Shown here one piece after another: positions 55,975 through 64,000 of a stretch of 64,000 bases of DNA. A program made the translations under genes and the position numbers. The notes below the pieces were generated by a model that was given only the letters and a program-made list of their open reading frames with translations, was not told the origin of the DNA and did no database searches. This stretch comes from Panicum virgatum (lineage: Eukaryota; Streptophyta; Magnoliopsida; Poales; Poaceae): the NCBI RefSeq assembly GCF_016808335.1, contig NC_053148.1, positions 14,660,433-14,724,432 on the forward strand. Reading direction: 5' to 3'. The stretch's first letter is position 1. Each line of letters starts with the position of its first letter.

Positions 55975-57587
55975 ACATATTATAATAAAAAGTACAAATG
56001 AAATTCAGAAAAAAAAATGCCTGACGAGATGCATGAATTTGCTGTGCTGAAAAGAAATTATTACCTAACTGTGACTTGGGGCTATTGCGGGAAATAACGT
56101 GGGGGAGGGGAGGGGGCATACTGCATTGGATGATGTCGCACGGGCATGTCGCTGCTTCTCCGCTCTTGCATTGTAATTGGAGTGTGTTTCAGAGAGAAAA
56201 AGCTGCGCATTACACAAATAAAAAGGGGTAAGTACTGGTGCTGGTGGTGGTGTTAACAAATGAATAAGTGAGTAATGGTGCTGCTGGTGGTGGTGTGTGC
56301 AAGCCAATGTCTAAAATACACATGTAGTGTCTAGTTTCATTTAAAAACTGATCCATAGCAGAGCAATGTGCGGTCTAGCACTCTTTACTTGATGCATAAC
56401 AGGACAGGTGTGCGCTTAGAAAAAGGCAAAAAAAAAACAAATTCAGACAAGTAACCATGCATATATACTGCATCTTCAGAAAAAAAAACTGAACACATGT
56501 TAAGATTTTAATGTCTGAAACTAAGCATTTTTAGGTTTAGTTAGCTAAAATGTCTAGACATGTTCAGATTTGTGGTGCAGGGCAAATGTGCAGCCTAGTT
56601 CAGATAGGGGAAAAAAGGCTAATAACTATACATGTTCAGATATAATTACCTGGATAAACACATGTTCAGACTAACTAGATTGCCAAAAAAATAAAAAAAG
56701 GGCCAGCACAAAAAACACAAAATCGCCACCTAAAACAATCTCTGAGCACATACACACAAATTAGCCTATAGATGCTACGGATGCATGAAGCACATAAACA
56801 GAGCACATGTGGGGCCTTGGATCATGCGGGGCTAGAAAAATCACACACACATGCATCAATTTCGGTTGGGTTTGGACTGAGGCATCCAATCAGGGGGGGA
56901 TCCAAGTGAGCTGCTCACCTGATTCGGATCTGGGATTTCTGACGAACCCCCTGATGATTTGCGCTTGGATCCCGCAGATATGCTCGCTGGTGAGCTCCAC
57001 CAAACAAAACAAAACAAATGGATTAGGATTACCTCCGCTCGCACAAAAACCTCAGGAAATCAAAATCGCAGAAATCAAACGCGGATGTGCTTGGACTAGG
57101 AGTGAGGAGAGGCATGGATTTGGGGGGAGGGGGGCATGAACTCACCTGCACTTCCTGCGGCCTCTCGATTCCAAAATGACCTTGATGATAACCTCCACCA
57201 AAATACAACCACGAAGCAAATCAGAGAAAATCAAAAAAATCGCTGCACGCTCGAGCGGTGAGGGGGAGTAAAATCCATCAAATCGGCGCGCGAAAAAGGA
57301 GAGAACACCTACCTGGATAGATTTGTGCTTCGATCCCCCCGGAGTGCTCTCGTGAGATTCCCAGATGAGCGGATTCGGGTGACCAAAATGTCCCCCACGG
57401 AAGAGAGAGAGGAACCCTAGAGAGAGAAGATGAGGAGAGGAAATGAACCCACGAGAGAGAAAGGGAGGGCAGGGAAATGAACGGGCGCGCAATTTGATGT
57501 TTTGAATGAAAAAACAACGTTACTAATGATGCGTGGGCCCACGGGGTTAGAAGCGCGTGGGCCCGCTAGCCGTGCCGGTAGATGCAG
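55975..57587 (-). other. Leader region of the ULP-like gene with possible untranslated exons
   Basis: No clear domain. Possible exons end at good donors: GCAAATC..AATCAG|GTGAGC (about 56917), CAGGAAGTGCAG|GTGAG (about 57143) and CTATCCAG|GTAGG (about 57314). Two of them share the segment GGATC.AAGC.CAAATC, suggesting an exon duplication. A TG/CA-rich stretch (56.2-56.6 kb) holds repeated ACATGTTCAGA. Confidence 0.4.
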
Positions 57588-57647
57588 CCGGCCGTGTGGG
57601 AGGCCGAGAATACGGCCGGCTGTTGTAAAGTCTTTACCTAAATAAAT

Positions 57648-58049
57648 ATTACAATTTTTTCTTTTGGGTTAGTCCGACCCATTGCAATATTTACACTAGT
57701 GTCCTAGTGGGTAACCCAAAATGAATGCAGTAAATATATCCCTGTCCTGCACCAGCACCAACACCAAATCACAAACGTACACTCTGGATCATGCAACTGT
57801 AGCAACATTCTGGGTTGGGGACGGGGGCGAGGCAATCGAATCGAATCGAATCAACGGAGCCGGAAGAGCAGCGTCCGCGAGCTGCACAGCACGGTGATTA
57901 ACAATGGCTTCCCCTACTCTAATCCTACGGCTCAGGACACAGGAATTGCAAAGCGATTCGCCGCCGCGGCTGGGAGATTCGAGGGGCTCCCGATCCCGAC
58001 TCCGGCGGCCGGGCCGGCCGGCGCGGTGGCCGGTGGCTCGCAGCCGCGG
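57648..58049. other. Intergenic, downstream of the SAUR gene
   Basis: No gene. It includes TTTTGGGTTAGTCCGACCC and GTGGGTAACCCAAAA near the MULE edge, and (GAATC)n at 57835-57853. Confidence 0.5.
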
Positions 58050-58430
58050 TCAGCATGCGTAGTACTCGACGAACTCGTCGAGGGACTCGGGCTGCGGGTC
58101 CGCGTTCTCCAGCATCCACAGGAGGTGCTCAAAGAGGACGACCTCGCAGCCGACGACGGTGCAGCCGGCCTCGGCGGCGCCGCCGGCGCGGTGGACGAGG
58201 GTCTGGAACAGCGGGTGGCCCACGAGCTCCTCGGCGACAAGGTACCGGCGGCGCGACCTGCCGACGTAGATCGGGTGCAGGCCCTTGGGCACCTCATCCG
58301 CAGCGCCGTGGAACGACGCGCCCCGGGCGTCGCCGCCGTCCTCGCCGGGCGACAGCGCGCGGGCGATGCGGCTGGACGAGTGCCACCTCCTCATCATGCA
58401 CCGGAGCTTCCCCAGCCCGCCCTTCGCCAT
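58050..58430 (-). CDS. SAUR-family auxin-responsive protein
   Basis: Single-exon gene, 126 aa when started at the Met at 58430 (MAKGGLGKLRCMMRRWHSSS), the usual SAUR start. A longer frame from 58487 adds 19 low-complexity residues and is less likely. The SAUR domain is complete: VPKGLHPIYVGRSRRRYLV, GHPLFQTLVHRAGG, VGCEVVLFEHLLWMLENADP, ending EFVEYYAC. Some SAURs bind and inhibit PP2C.D phosphatases and promote cell expansion; for this protein that is inferred. A TATA-like CATAAAATT lies on the minus strand near 58607-58616. The frame is intact, unlike its neighbours, so it is likely a host gene, although it lies inside the putative inverted-repeat unit (47189-58702). Confidence 0.9.
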   Translation of the reverse strand: MAKGGLGKLRCMMRRWHSSSRIARALSPGEDGGDARGASFHGAADEVPKGLHPIYVGRSRRRYLVAEELVGHPLFQTLVHRAGGAAEAGCTVVGCEVVLFEHLLWMLENADPQPESLDEFVEYYAC

Positions 58431-58702
58431 TGCCCGCCTTCGCGCTCCTCCTCCCTCGACGACGGCGCGGGACGCGGCGGCGGCCAACGCACACCAGGCG
58501 CGGCGGCGAGTCGCGATGGGGACGGGGACGTCGGAGGGGGAACGGGAAGGTGACGATAAGATGGGATTGAGTTGGTTGACCCAGCCTTTTTGGCACCAAT
58601 TGACACTAAAATTTTATGGCCCGGCTCAATGGATAATTACACCAAATTTTCAGTTTTGGGTATTGGGTCATTGGGTCGACCCAGTAAAATCTGCATCCTG
58701 AG

Positions 58703-59077
58703 ATGCACCTGATCCCCATCAGAGACATGAACCAAAATCCGGATGTTTAAATACACAATTATGAGGTGCCGTCAGGAAGCCGGAGGCAAGATTTGCCTCG
58801 GCACACAAACATCATGTGGTCAGCAACAGATGTGAGAAGACACTGGCAACAGGTGTGTGCGATTCATTAAGCACTGGGCAACTAGGCCTCCAGTTTTTCG
58901 TAATGAACTACACAATAGACAAGGAATTTTCTTGACATTACAAGTACAGGATTATATACAAGCACCCTCAAGTTTCCTCACATAGCAAATAAGCCTACAG
59001 TGTTCACAGGGGCGATCTATCTCCTCTACAGAAAAATCCAGAGTCAGCAGTTGGTTAACCTGTTCTGGGAGCATCAG
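58703..59077. other. Intergenic between SAUR and SUMO protease genes
   Basis: Contains the ATGCAC repeat of the putative unit and, from about 58.87 kb, the 3' UTR of the SUMO protease gene on the minus strand. No other gene is seen. Confidence 0.5.
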
Positions 59078-59527
59078 TCACAAACTGCAGGTTTCTTCAA
59101 TTTCAATCAAAGCATGGTCTTTTGCTTTGGCAGCATCAACTGTCTCTTGCAGGTGCTCTGATGTTGTTGGCACGGTCACATCATTCTTGGGTTCAGCTTC
59201 CCCAAACAACTCAGTTGCAAAGCTCTTAGGATCGGCTTCCCTGCACTTCTGGAGTAAATGGCGGATTTCATCTCTAAGCTGAGATGGCTCTTCAGGCCGA
59301 AACCACCGTTTGCCAAACTAACAGAAAGGAGTGAAGAAAGAAGCGAGTCACACATCCATGGGCAGGCCAGAATGCTATCTGCAAATAAAATGAGAGGCAG
59401 TAATAAAGTCGTGACTTACCATTGAAAGATCTTTCTTCTGAAGCCTTTTAGGCGCCTCCTGAATAAACCGCTGCATATAGTACAGCACAAACAGGCCACA
59501 ATCATAGTCGTTTTCCTGCTGTGGCAC
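59078..59527 (-). CDS. OTS/ULP1-type SUMO protease, last two exons (partial)
   Basis: Minus strand. Exon 59420-59527 (36 codons) reads VPQQENDYDCGLFVLYYM and EAPKRLQKKDLSM, with the catalytic Cys in DCGLF and the preceding Gln (oxyanion) kept. A 102-bp GT-AG intron follows. The last exon 59078-59317 reads FGKRWFRPEEPSQLRDEIRH and an acidic tail ending EETCSL. This order matches plant OTS1/OTS2 (ULP1C/D) SUMO proteases, which remove SUMO from targets in the nucleus. Upstream exons with the catalytic His and Asp lie right of the window, beyond the copia element that occupies the preceding intron. Both exons are intact, so the gene may be functional if the intron is spliced. Confidence 0.9.
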
Positions 59528-59685
59528 CTGGCAACAAAGGGTGAGCTTGTTTGATTCATTATGTATGCTGATTAAATGGTATATTAGTATATTACAACTA
59601 TCAGCCTCTTCCACGCCACCAGACGTAGAGACTGGAAATACTGTATGAGCTACCCTCTGATTTCCAGAAAAGGACATTGTGAAAT

Positions 59686-59920
59686 TGTTAGCAAGGCATT
59701 TAGGGTTATGGTTAGCAGGCTCTAATGGGCCTCTGGTGGACTTAGGCGCCAGCCTTCCTGGCTGTGTGCGCCGCCACCCTGATAGGATAGATGGGGGGCA
59801 GGGATCCCACTGATGGTGTTGTTTCCATAAACCTCTTAGGGTTCCCTGCCCTATATATGTACACCCTTGTGCACCTCTATCAATCAATCCATTATTTCCC
59901 TGCAATCTCTATTGCTTACA
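59686..59920 (+). repeat. 5' LTR of the Ale-type copia element
   Basis: 235 bp from TGTTAGCAAGG to GCTTACA. TATA box TATATAT at 59852-59858, followed by a CACCTCTATCAATC leader. It ends directly before the PBS. Confidence 0.8.
59852..59858 (+). promoter_or_regulatory. TATA box of copia LTR
   Basis: TATATAT in CCCTATATATGTACACCC. Confidence 0.6.
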
Positions 59921-59932
59921 TGGTATCACGAG
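59921..59932 (+). other. Primer binding site, initiator tRNA-Met type (mutated)
   Basis: TGGTATCACGAG directly after the LTR. The first eight bases match the tRNA-Met PBS; the rest is altered. Confidence 0.7.
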
Positions 59933-60027
59933 TTAGGGTTCTGATCCCTGCTCCTTCCGCTGCCATCGCGCGCCATACCTAGGCTACACCGCGCGCCCCA
60001 TCGGCTGTGCACTCCCCTCCGGCCACC

Positions 60028-61068
60028 ATGGCCGGCACCCCACCCTCCTCCCCAAAGCGTGGCGACCCCAAGGTCGCCGACGCCTCTGCCCTCGCCACCG
60101 AGCAGGAGGCCGCCGCCGCCACGCAGGAGCGCGACGCCGCCGCCCAGCGTGTCCGCGACGCCCACTCCAAGGCCGCCCGTGAGCGCGCCATCGCCGCCCA
60201 GTGCGATCCCGACGCCCAGTGCGAGGACGATGACGCCTCCATCGGCACTGGCGACAACGATCTTCATCAGGCCGTTCTGGCACATGAAGTCGCCGCCCTC
60301 GTCAACCTGCACGCCCAAGCCATCGGCGTGCCGAACATCCGGAGCCTCGTCCACGTCATTCTCGACCTCACCGCCGGGAACTACACCCGCTGGCGCGATC
60401 AGATCCTCCTCGTCATCGGCAAGTACTCCCTAGAGTCCCACATCCTCGCCGACCTCGCTGCGCCCGGATTCCCGGACTGGACCCGCATGGATTGCGTGGT
60501 CAAGTCCTGGATCGCAAGGACGATCTCCGACCTCGCCAAGACGGTGATCGATCGCGCCGCCACAACCCGCACCGTCTGGTGCGCCCTCGAGGACCAGTTC
60601 CTTGGCAACCGGGAGACACGCGCCCTCCACCTCGACGTCCAGTTCCGCAACCTCGTCCAAGGTGATCTCTCCATCACCGACTTCTGCAGGCGCCTGAAGA
60701 GCATGGCGCAGCAACTTGCGGACCTCGAGGAACCCGTCACCGACCGCACATTGACCCTCAATCTCATCCGAGGACTCAACGAGCGCTTTCGTGATGTCAA
60801 CCGCCACATCCATCCTGGCAACCCCTTCCCCAAGTTCAAGGATGCCGTCAACGAGCTGACCCTGGAAGAGCTCACCATGGCGCACCAACCCTCGGCTTCC
60901 TCTACAGCCCTCCTCGCCGCCGCCAAGACTGCTCCTTCCGGGGCACCACCGGCGTCATCATCAGGATCCCGCCCCTCCCAACAGCCCTCATGCACTAGGG
61001 GCTCCAACTTCGGGGGCGGAACTTCCAGCGGCAAGCCCAAGGACAGCCGCGGCAGGCGGGGCGGCTAG
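60028..61068 (+). CDS. Copia gag (Ale type)
   Basis: Probable start MAGTPPSSPKRGDPKV at 60028, with another Met at 60007. An Ala/Arg-rich N-terminus is followed by a UBN2-type gag domain: DLTAGNYTRWRDQILLVIGK, TVWCALEDQFLGNRE, GDLSITDFCRRLKSMAQQLA and LNERFRDVNRHIH. It ends at a TAG (61066) in a Gly/Ser/Arg-rich region where a zinc knuckle would be expected; none is visible. In Ale elements gag and pol are one frame, so the TAG is a premature stop. Confidence 0.82.
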   Translation: MAGTPPSSPKRGDPKVADASALATEQEAAAATQERDAAAQRVRDAHSKAARERAIAAQCDPDAQCEDDDASIGTGDNDLHQAVLAHEVAALVNLHAQAIGVPNIRSLVHVILDLTAGNYTRWRDQILLVIGKYSLESHILADLAAPGFPDWTRMDCVVKSWIARTISDLAKTVIDRAATTRTVWCALEDQFLGNRETRALHLDVQFRNLVQGDLSITDFCRRLKSMAQQLADLEEPVTDRTLTLNLIRGLNERFRDVNRHIHPGNPFPKFKDAVNELTLEELTMAHQPSASSTALLAAAKTAPSGAPPASSSGSRPSQQPSCTRGSNFGGGTSSGKPKDSRGRRGG

Positions 61069-61284
61069 TCCCGCTTCGGAGGGACGCCATCGCCCTCCAG
61101 CAGCGGCTAGACCGGGGGCGCCTCCACACCCAGCGCAGGCGGAGCACCCTGGCCCTCATTCCTGCACCCGTGGGCCGGGGCCATTGAAATGTGGCCCGGC
61201 CTGCAGCCCTCGACGCCCCTCCCGCCAGCCCCGACGCAGCAGCAGCAGCAAGCGCTAGTGGCTCATTAGGCCTAGGCGCAAGCC

Positions 61285-62175
61285 TTGCTGGCCCAGCAAG
61301 CGCAGGCGCACGCCATTCAGGCGGCCCAGGCTCAGGCGCTGCAGCAAGCACAGGCCGCCCAGGCCCAGGTGGCGCAAGGACAGATGGCCTACTTCCCGTG
61401 GGCACCCGGCGTCCAGCAGCAGGTTGTCTCACCGGCAGGCTGGGATCAGCAATCCCTGGCCTCTGCCCTCAGCACCGTCTCTCTGAATCAGCCTCCCACA
61501 AACGACTGGTTCTTCGACTCAGGTGCTACCTCTCACATGACCTCCGATTCCTCCACTCTTACTCATAATTTTACCTCGCGGTATCTCTTGTCCATTGTTG
61601 TCGGTAACGGTTCTTTACTCCCCGTCACCTCCACTGGCACAGTCTCCCTACCCGGTCCTTTTTCTCTTAATAATGTTCTAGTTTCACCAAGCCTTATTAA
61701 AAATTTGATCTCTGTGCACCAGTTTACTTCTGACAACAATTGTTCTGTCGAGAATGCCTGCGCTGGTTGTTCTGTGAAGGATCTGGAGTCTCGGAGAGTT
61801 CTCGTCAGGTGCAATAGTGCTGGCCCACTATACCCACTGTGCCTTCCTCCTGCTGCCGCCCTCGTCGCTGGCTCCTCTCCGCCTTGGCACCGCCGTCTCA
61901 GTTACCCTGGTCATGAAGTCATGACCAAGTTAGCTTCTGTCATACCTTCATGTACTAAAGAACCTAGCAACTCTTTATGTCATGCGTGTCAGCTCGGTCG
62001 CCACGTTCGGTCACCGTTTACTTCTTCCACTTCCCGTGCGTCAAACAATTTCGACCTCTTCATTGTGATCTCTGGACATCGCCAGTTGTTAGTGTCTCGA
62101 GTTACAAATATTATTTGGTCATTCTCGATGATTGTTCGCACCCCTTGTGGATTTTTCCTTTACATTGAAGTCTGA
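61285..62175 (+). pseudogene. Copia pol: protease and pre-integrase
   Basis: A Gln/Ala-rich start (repeated AQAQ) leads to the protease motif DWFFDSGATSHMTSD. The GAG-pre-integrase region follows, with PPWHRRLSYPGHEVMTKLAS (a Tyr where His is usual) and CHACQLGRHVRSPF. After about 62045 the integrase start (DLWTSPVVSVSSYKYYLVIL) is in another frame, so there is a frameshift there. Confidence 0.85.
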
Positions 62176-63112
62176 CAAGTTTTCCACTCTTGCTAACTTC
62201 TTTGCTCATGTGACAACTCAGTATGGCGCCACCATAAAGGCAGTTCAATGCGACAATGGCTGCGAGTTCGATAACTCCAGCGCTCGCACATTCTTCCTCA
62301 CCTATGGCGCCCATCTCCGGATGTCGTGCCCCTACACCTCTTCCCAGAATGGTAAAGCTGAGCGCATAATTCGTTCAACTAATAATATCATTCGCCCGCT
62401 TTTGTTCCAAGCTAGCATGCCGCCATCTTACTGGGTCGAGACTCTTGGCGCTGCCACATATTTGCTTAACATCCTTCCCACCAAAACCCTAGGGTTCGTT
62501 ACGCCACACTTCGCTCTTCACGGGGCGCTGCCTACATACGATCACCTGCGGGTCTTTGGTTGTGCCTGTTATCCAAACCTCGCCGCCACAGCTGCTCACA
62601 AGCTAGCGCCGCACTCCACTCTTTGTGTCTTCCTTGGCTACTCTCCTCACCACAAGGGATACCGCCGCCTTGATCGATCCACAAACAGAGTCATCATTAC
62701 TCGTCATGTGTCTTTCGACGAGGGCTCGTTTCTCTTTGCTGAGCCTTCCCGCCCTGTCTGCGGGGCAGAGTATGAGTTTTTGGATGACTATACTACTAAT
62801 GTGCCGGCCCCCATTGGGCCGTCACCTCTTGTTTCTTCCACAGGACCTTGTGCAGACAGCGCCGCGTTGCCACACGCAGCCCCCGGAGTCTCGGCGACGC
62901 CACCAGCAGGCGGCTCAGCCTCCAGCCGTGCCGGACCACTTCCTGGCTTCCCACCACTCCCGGTCAGCGCCTCTGCACCACCAACCGGCCGGCTGTCGAC
63001 TTCCAGCTGGCTACTCCGACGCCCGTCGCCTCGTCGCTTGGTCAGCTGCAGCCGGCCATGCCGCCTGGTCAGCTGCAGCCGACCTCGTCGCTGTCTGGAC
63101 AGCCAGCTCTAG
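62132..63112 (+). pseudogene. Copia integrase, core and C-terminal part
   Basis: The frame contains FFAHVTTQYGATIKAVQCDN (second Asp), TSSQNGKAERIIRSTNNIIR (Glu) and VFLGYSPHHKGYRRLD, the usual end of the copia integrase core. A long Pro/Ser/Ala-rich linker follows, with frame changes between about 62.85 and 63.30 kb. The first catalytic Asp lies in another frame upstream. Confidence 0.85.
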
Positions 63113-63370
63113 CCTGTTGTCGCCCGTGGTCGCTCTCCACCGACCACCCTCCGCCTTCCAGCACATCTACACCCGGCGTCAGCAGCCTGCCGCTGTTCCC
63201 CCTCCCTTGCCTAAGGGAGCCGTGCCCGTTCCCCCTGTGGTGAACCAGCACGGGATGACCACCAGGGCGAAGGCTGGGTTTCGTTAGCCGCCACTCTACC
63301 ACGCCGCCCCACTGACGCCGATTCCGAAGACCTTCCGCAGCGCCTCGCCGATCCTAATTGGCGGGCTGCT

Positions 63371-63948
63371 ATGGAAGCTGAGTACGGCGCCCTGCTGGGG
63401 AACAGGACTTGGGATCTTGTTCCTCGCCCGCCTCGCGCCAACGTCGTCACCGGCAAGTGGATCTTCAAGCACAAGTTCCATGCTGACGATACCCTGGAGC
63501 GGTACAAGGCACGTTGGGTCCTTCGCGGCTTCAACCAGCGTCCCAGCGTGGACTTCGACGAGACCTTCAGTCCGGTTGTCAAACCGGCCACGGTCCGCAC
63601 TGTGCTATCCTTGGCACACTCTCGCGGTTGGCCGGTTGATCAGCTGGACGTGAAGAACGCCTTTCTTCACGGGACTCTCTCCGAGACAGTATATTGTGCT
63701 TAGCCTACTGGTTTCGAGGACACAGCTCACCCGGACCACGTCTGCCGCCTCAACAAGTCTCTTTACGGACTAAGAAGGTGCCCCGAGCTTGGTACAGTCG
63801 ATTTGCTACATATCTCCTGTCCTTGGGTTTCATGGAGGCCAAGTCAGGCACCTCCTTGTTCATCTTCCGGCGAGGCGATGACTTGATCTACCTGCTGTTG
63901 TATGTCGACGACATAGTCCTCGCAGCTTCTTCTGCCGAGCTCCTTTAG
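63371..63948 (+). pseudogene. Copia reverse transcriptase (partial, broken)
   Basis: [54 protein letters not shown] and [15 protein letters not shown] (first catalytic Asp) lead to a TAG at 63701. A shift near 63770 follows, then PRAWYSRFATYLLSLGF and LLYVDDIVLAAS (YVDD box), and a TAG at 63946. The window ends in MKDLGQ, before RNase H. Confidence 0.87.
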
Positions 63949-64000
63949 CGCACCATCACTTCGATGCAGTCTGAGTTCGCCATGAAGGACCTGGGACAGC

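Larger units (their letters stand above)
47254..57638 (+). mobile_element. Mutator-like transposon carrying transposase and ULP1-like gene (KI-MULE type)
   Basis: The ends are imperfect inverted repeats with GCCGGCCGTA and CCTCCC..ACGGCC blocks (47254-47305 and 57588-57638). The 9-bp direct repeats TAAGTAAAT (47245-47253) and TAAATAAAT (57639-57647), 8 of 9 identical, are the MULE-type target duplication. Inside are a FAR1/MULE transposase gene on the plus strand and a C48-protease-like gene on the minus strand, ending towards each other. MULEs with ULP-like genes are known in plants (Kaonashi elements). Both genes carry breaks, so this copy is dead. Confidence 0.75.
47189..58702. mobile_element. 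Putative unit bounded by inverted repeats, containing a MULE and the SAUR gene
   Basis: CTCAGGATGCA at 47189-47199 is matched by its reverse complement at 58692-58702. The similarity extends inward imperfectly with GGGTC/GACCC repeats on both sides. The 6-bp direct repeat ATGCAC flanks both ends (47183-47188 and 58703-58708). Without the MULE inserted at 47254-57638, the unit would be about 1.1 kb and contain the SAUR gene. Class unknown; a 6-bp duplication fits no common plant superfamily. A chance match is possible. Confidence 0.35.
59686..64000 (+). mobile_element. Ty1/copia element, Ale/Retrofit type, truncated by window end
   Basis: Short 5' LTR (59686-59920), PBS, gag, protease, integrase and RT in plus orientation, with several stops and frameshifts. 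The 3' part and second LTR are outside the window. Five bases before the LTR, GAAAT, should recur after the 3' LTR. It lies in an intron of the SUMO protease gene, in the opposite orientation. Short LTRs of about 235 bp and the gag type fit the Ale/Retrofit (Hopscotch-like) lineage. Confidence 0.88.

Noticed and set aside
57588..57638. Treating the SAUR gene as MULE cargo (Pack-MULE)
   Set aside because: The MULE end and its 9-bp duplication lie left of the SAUR, so the gene is outside the MULE.
58055..58570. 171-codon plus-strand ORF opposite the SAUR gene
   Set aside because: Arg-rich shadow frame of the GC-rich SAUR coding sequence on the other strand.
59375..59905. 176-codon minus-strand ORF over the SUMO protease exon
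   Set aside because: Only 36 codons are exon; the rest reads through intron and copia LTR past a clear splice acceptor.

Overview
The window looks like nuclear DNA of a grass (Poaceae). It is mostly nested LTR retrotransposons of families common in grasses, with GC-rich long LTRs, an intact SAUR-type auxin gene, the 3' end of a plant SUMO protease gene, spliced genes with GT-AG introns, and no operons or bacterial signals. The species cannot be named from sequence alone; a panicoid grass is a guess. No rRNA, tRNA or CRISPR array was seen.

Left part (1-33 kb) is a stack of retrotransposons. Positions 1-4731 hold two minus-strand long-LTR fragments. They abut a third long LTR of another copy (4732-6142 and 18023-18375), which is split by a complete 11.9 kb Ty1/copia element of the SIRE/Maximus type (6143-18022, target duplication TCGGG). 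The SIRE element has gag, pol, a third ORF in env position and clusters of a CCGGAG..TCCGG motif. That long LTR sits in a Ty3/gypsy Tat-lineage element, of which the RNase H, integrase, a spliced antisense gene and the 3' LTR remain (18376-22608). The Tat element in turn truncates an Athila-like gypsy element on the minus strand (22609-24539, resuming 31425-31965). Into the Athila LTR a 6.9 kb gag-protease-only element with two LTRs has inserted (24540-31419, target duplication GCCTC).

Middle part (32-46.3 kb) has no convincing host gene. It holds a 3.8 kb solo LTR with perfect 5-bp target duplications (33125-36930), GC-rich relics of long minus-strand LTRs, an Athila-like LTR and the end of another SIRE-type LTR.

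Right part (46.3-64 kb) is richer in genes. It starts with a bHLH-like gene fragment (46.6 kb). Next is a 10.4 kb Mutator-like DNA transposon (47254-57638) carrying a FAR1/MULE transposase on the plus strand and, convergent to it, a ULP1/C48-protease-like gene on the minus strand. A 532-bp hAT derivative interrupts the penultimate protease exon. To the right are a complete single-exon SAUR gene (58050-58430, minus) and the last two exons of an OTS/ULP1-type SUMO protease gene (59078-59527, minus), whose upstream intron holds a degenerate Ale/Retrofit-type copia element running off the window (59686-64000). The MULE and the SAUR gene together lie between short inverted repeats with 6-bp direct repeats (47189-58702), which may mark an older mobile unit.

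Except for the SAUR gene, the SUMO protease exons and the gag-protease ORF of the 24.5-31.4 kb element, nearly all coding regions carry stops or frameshifts.
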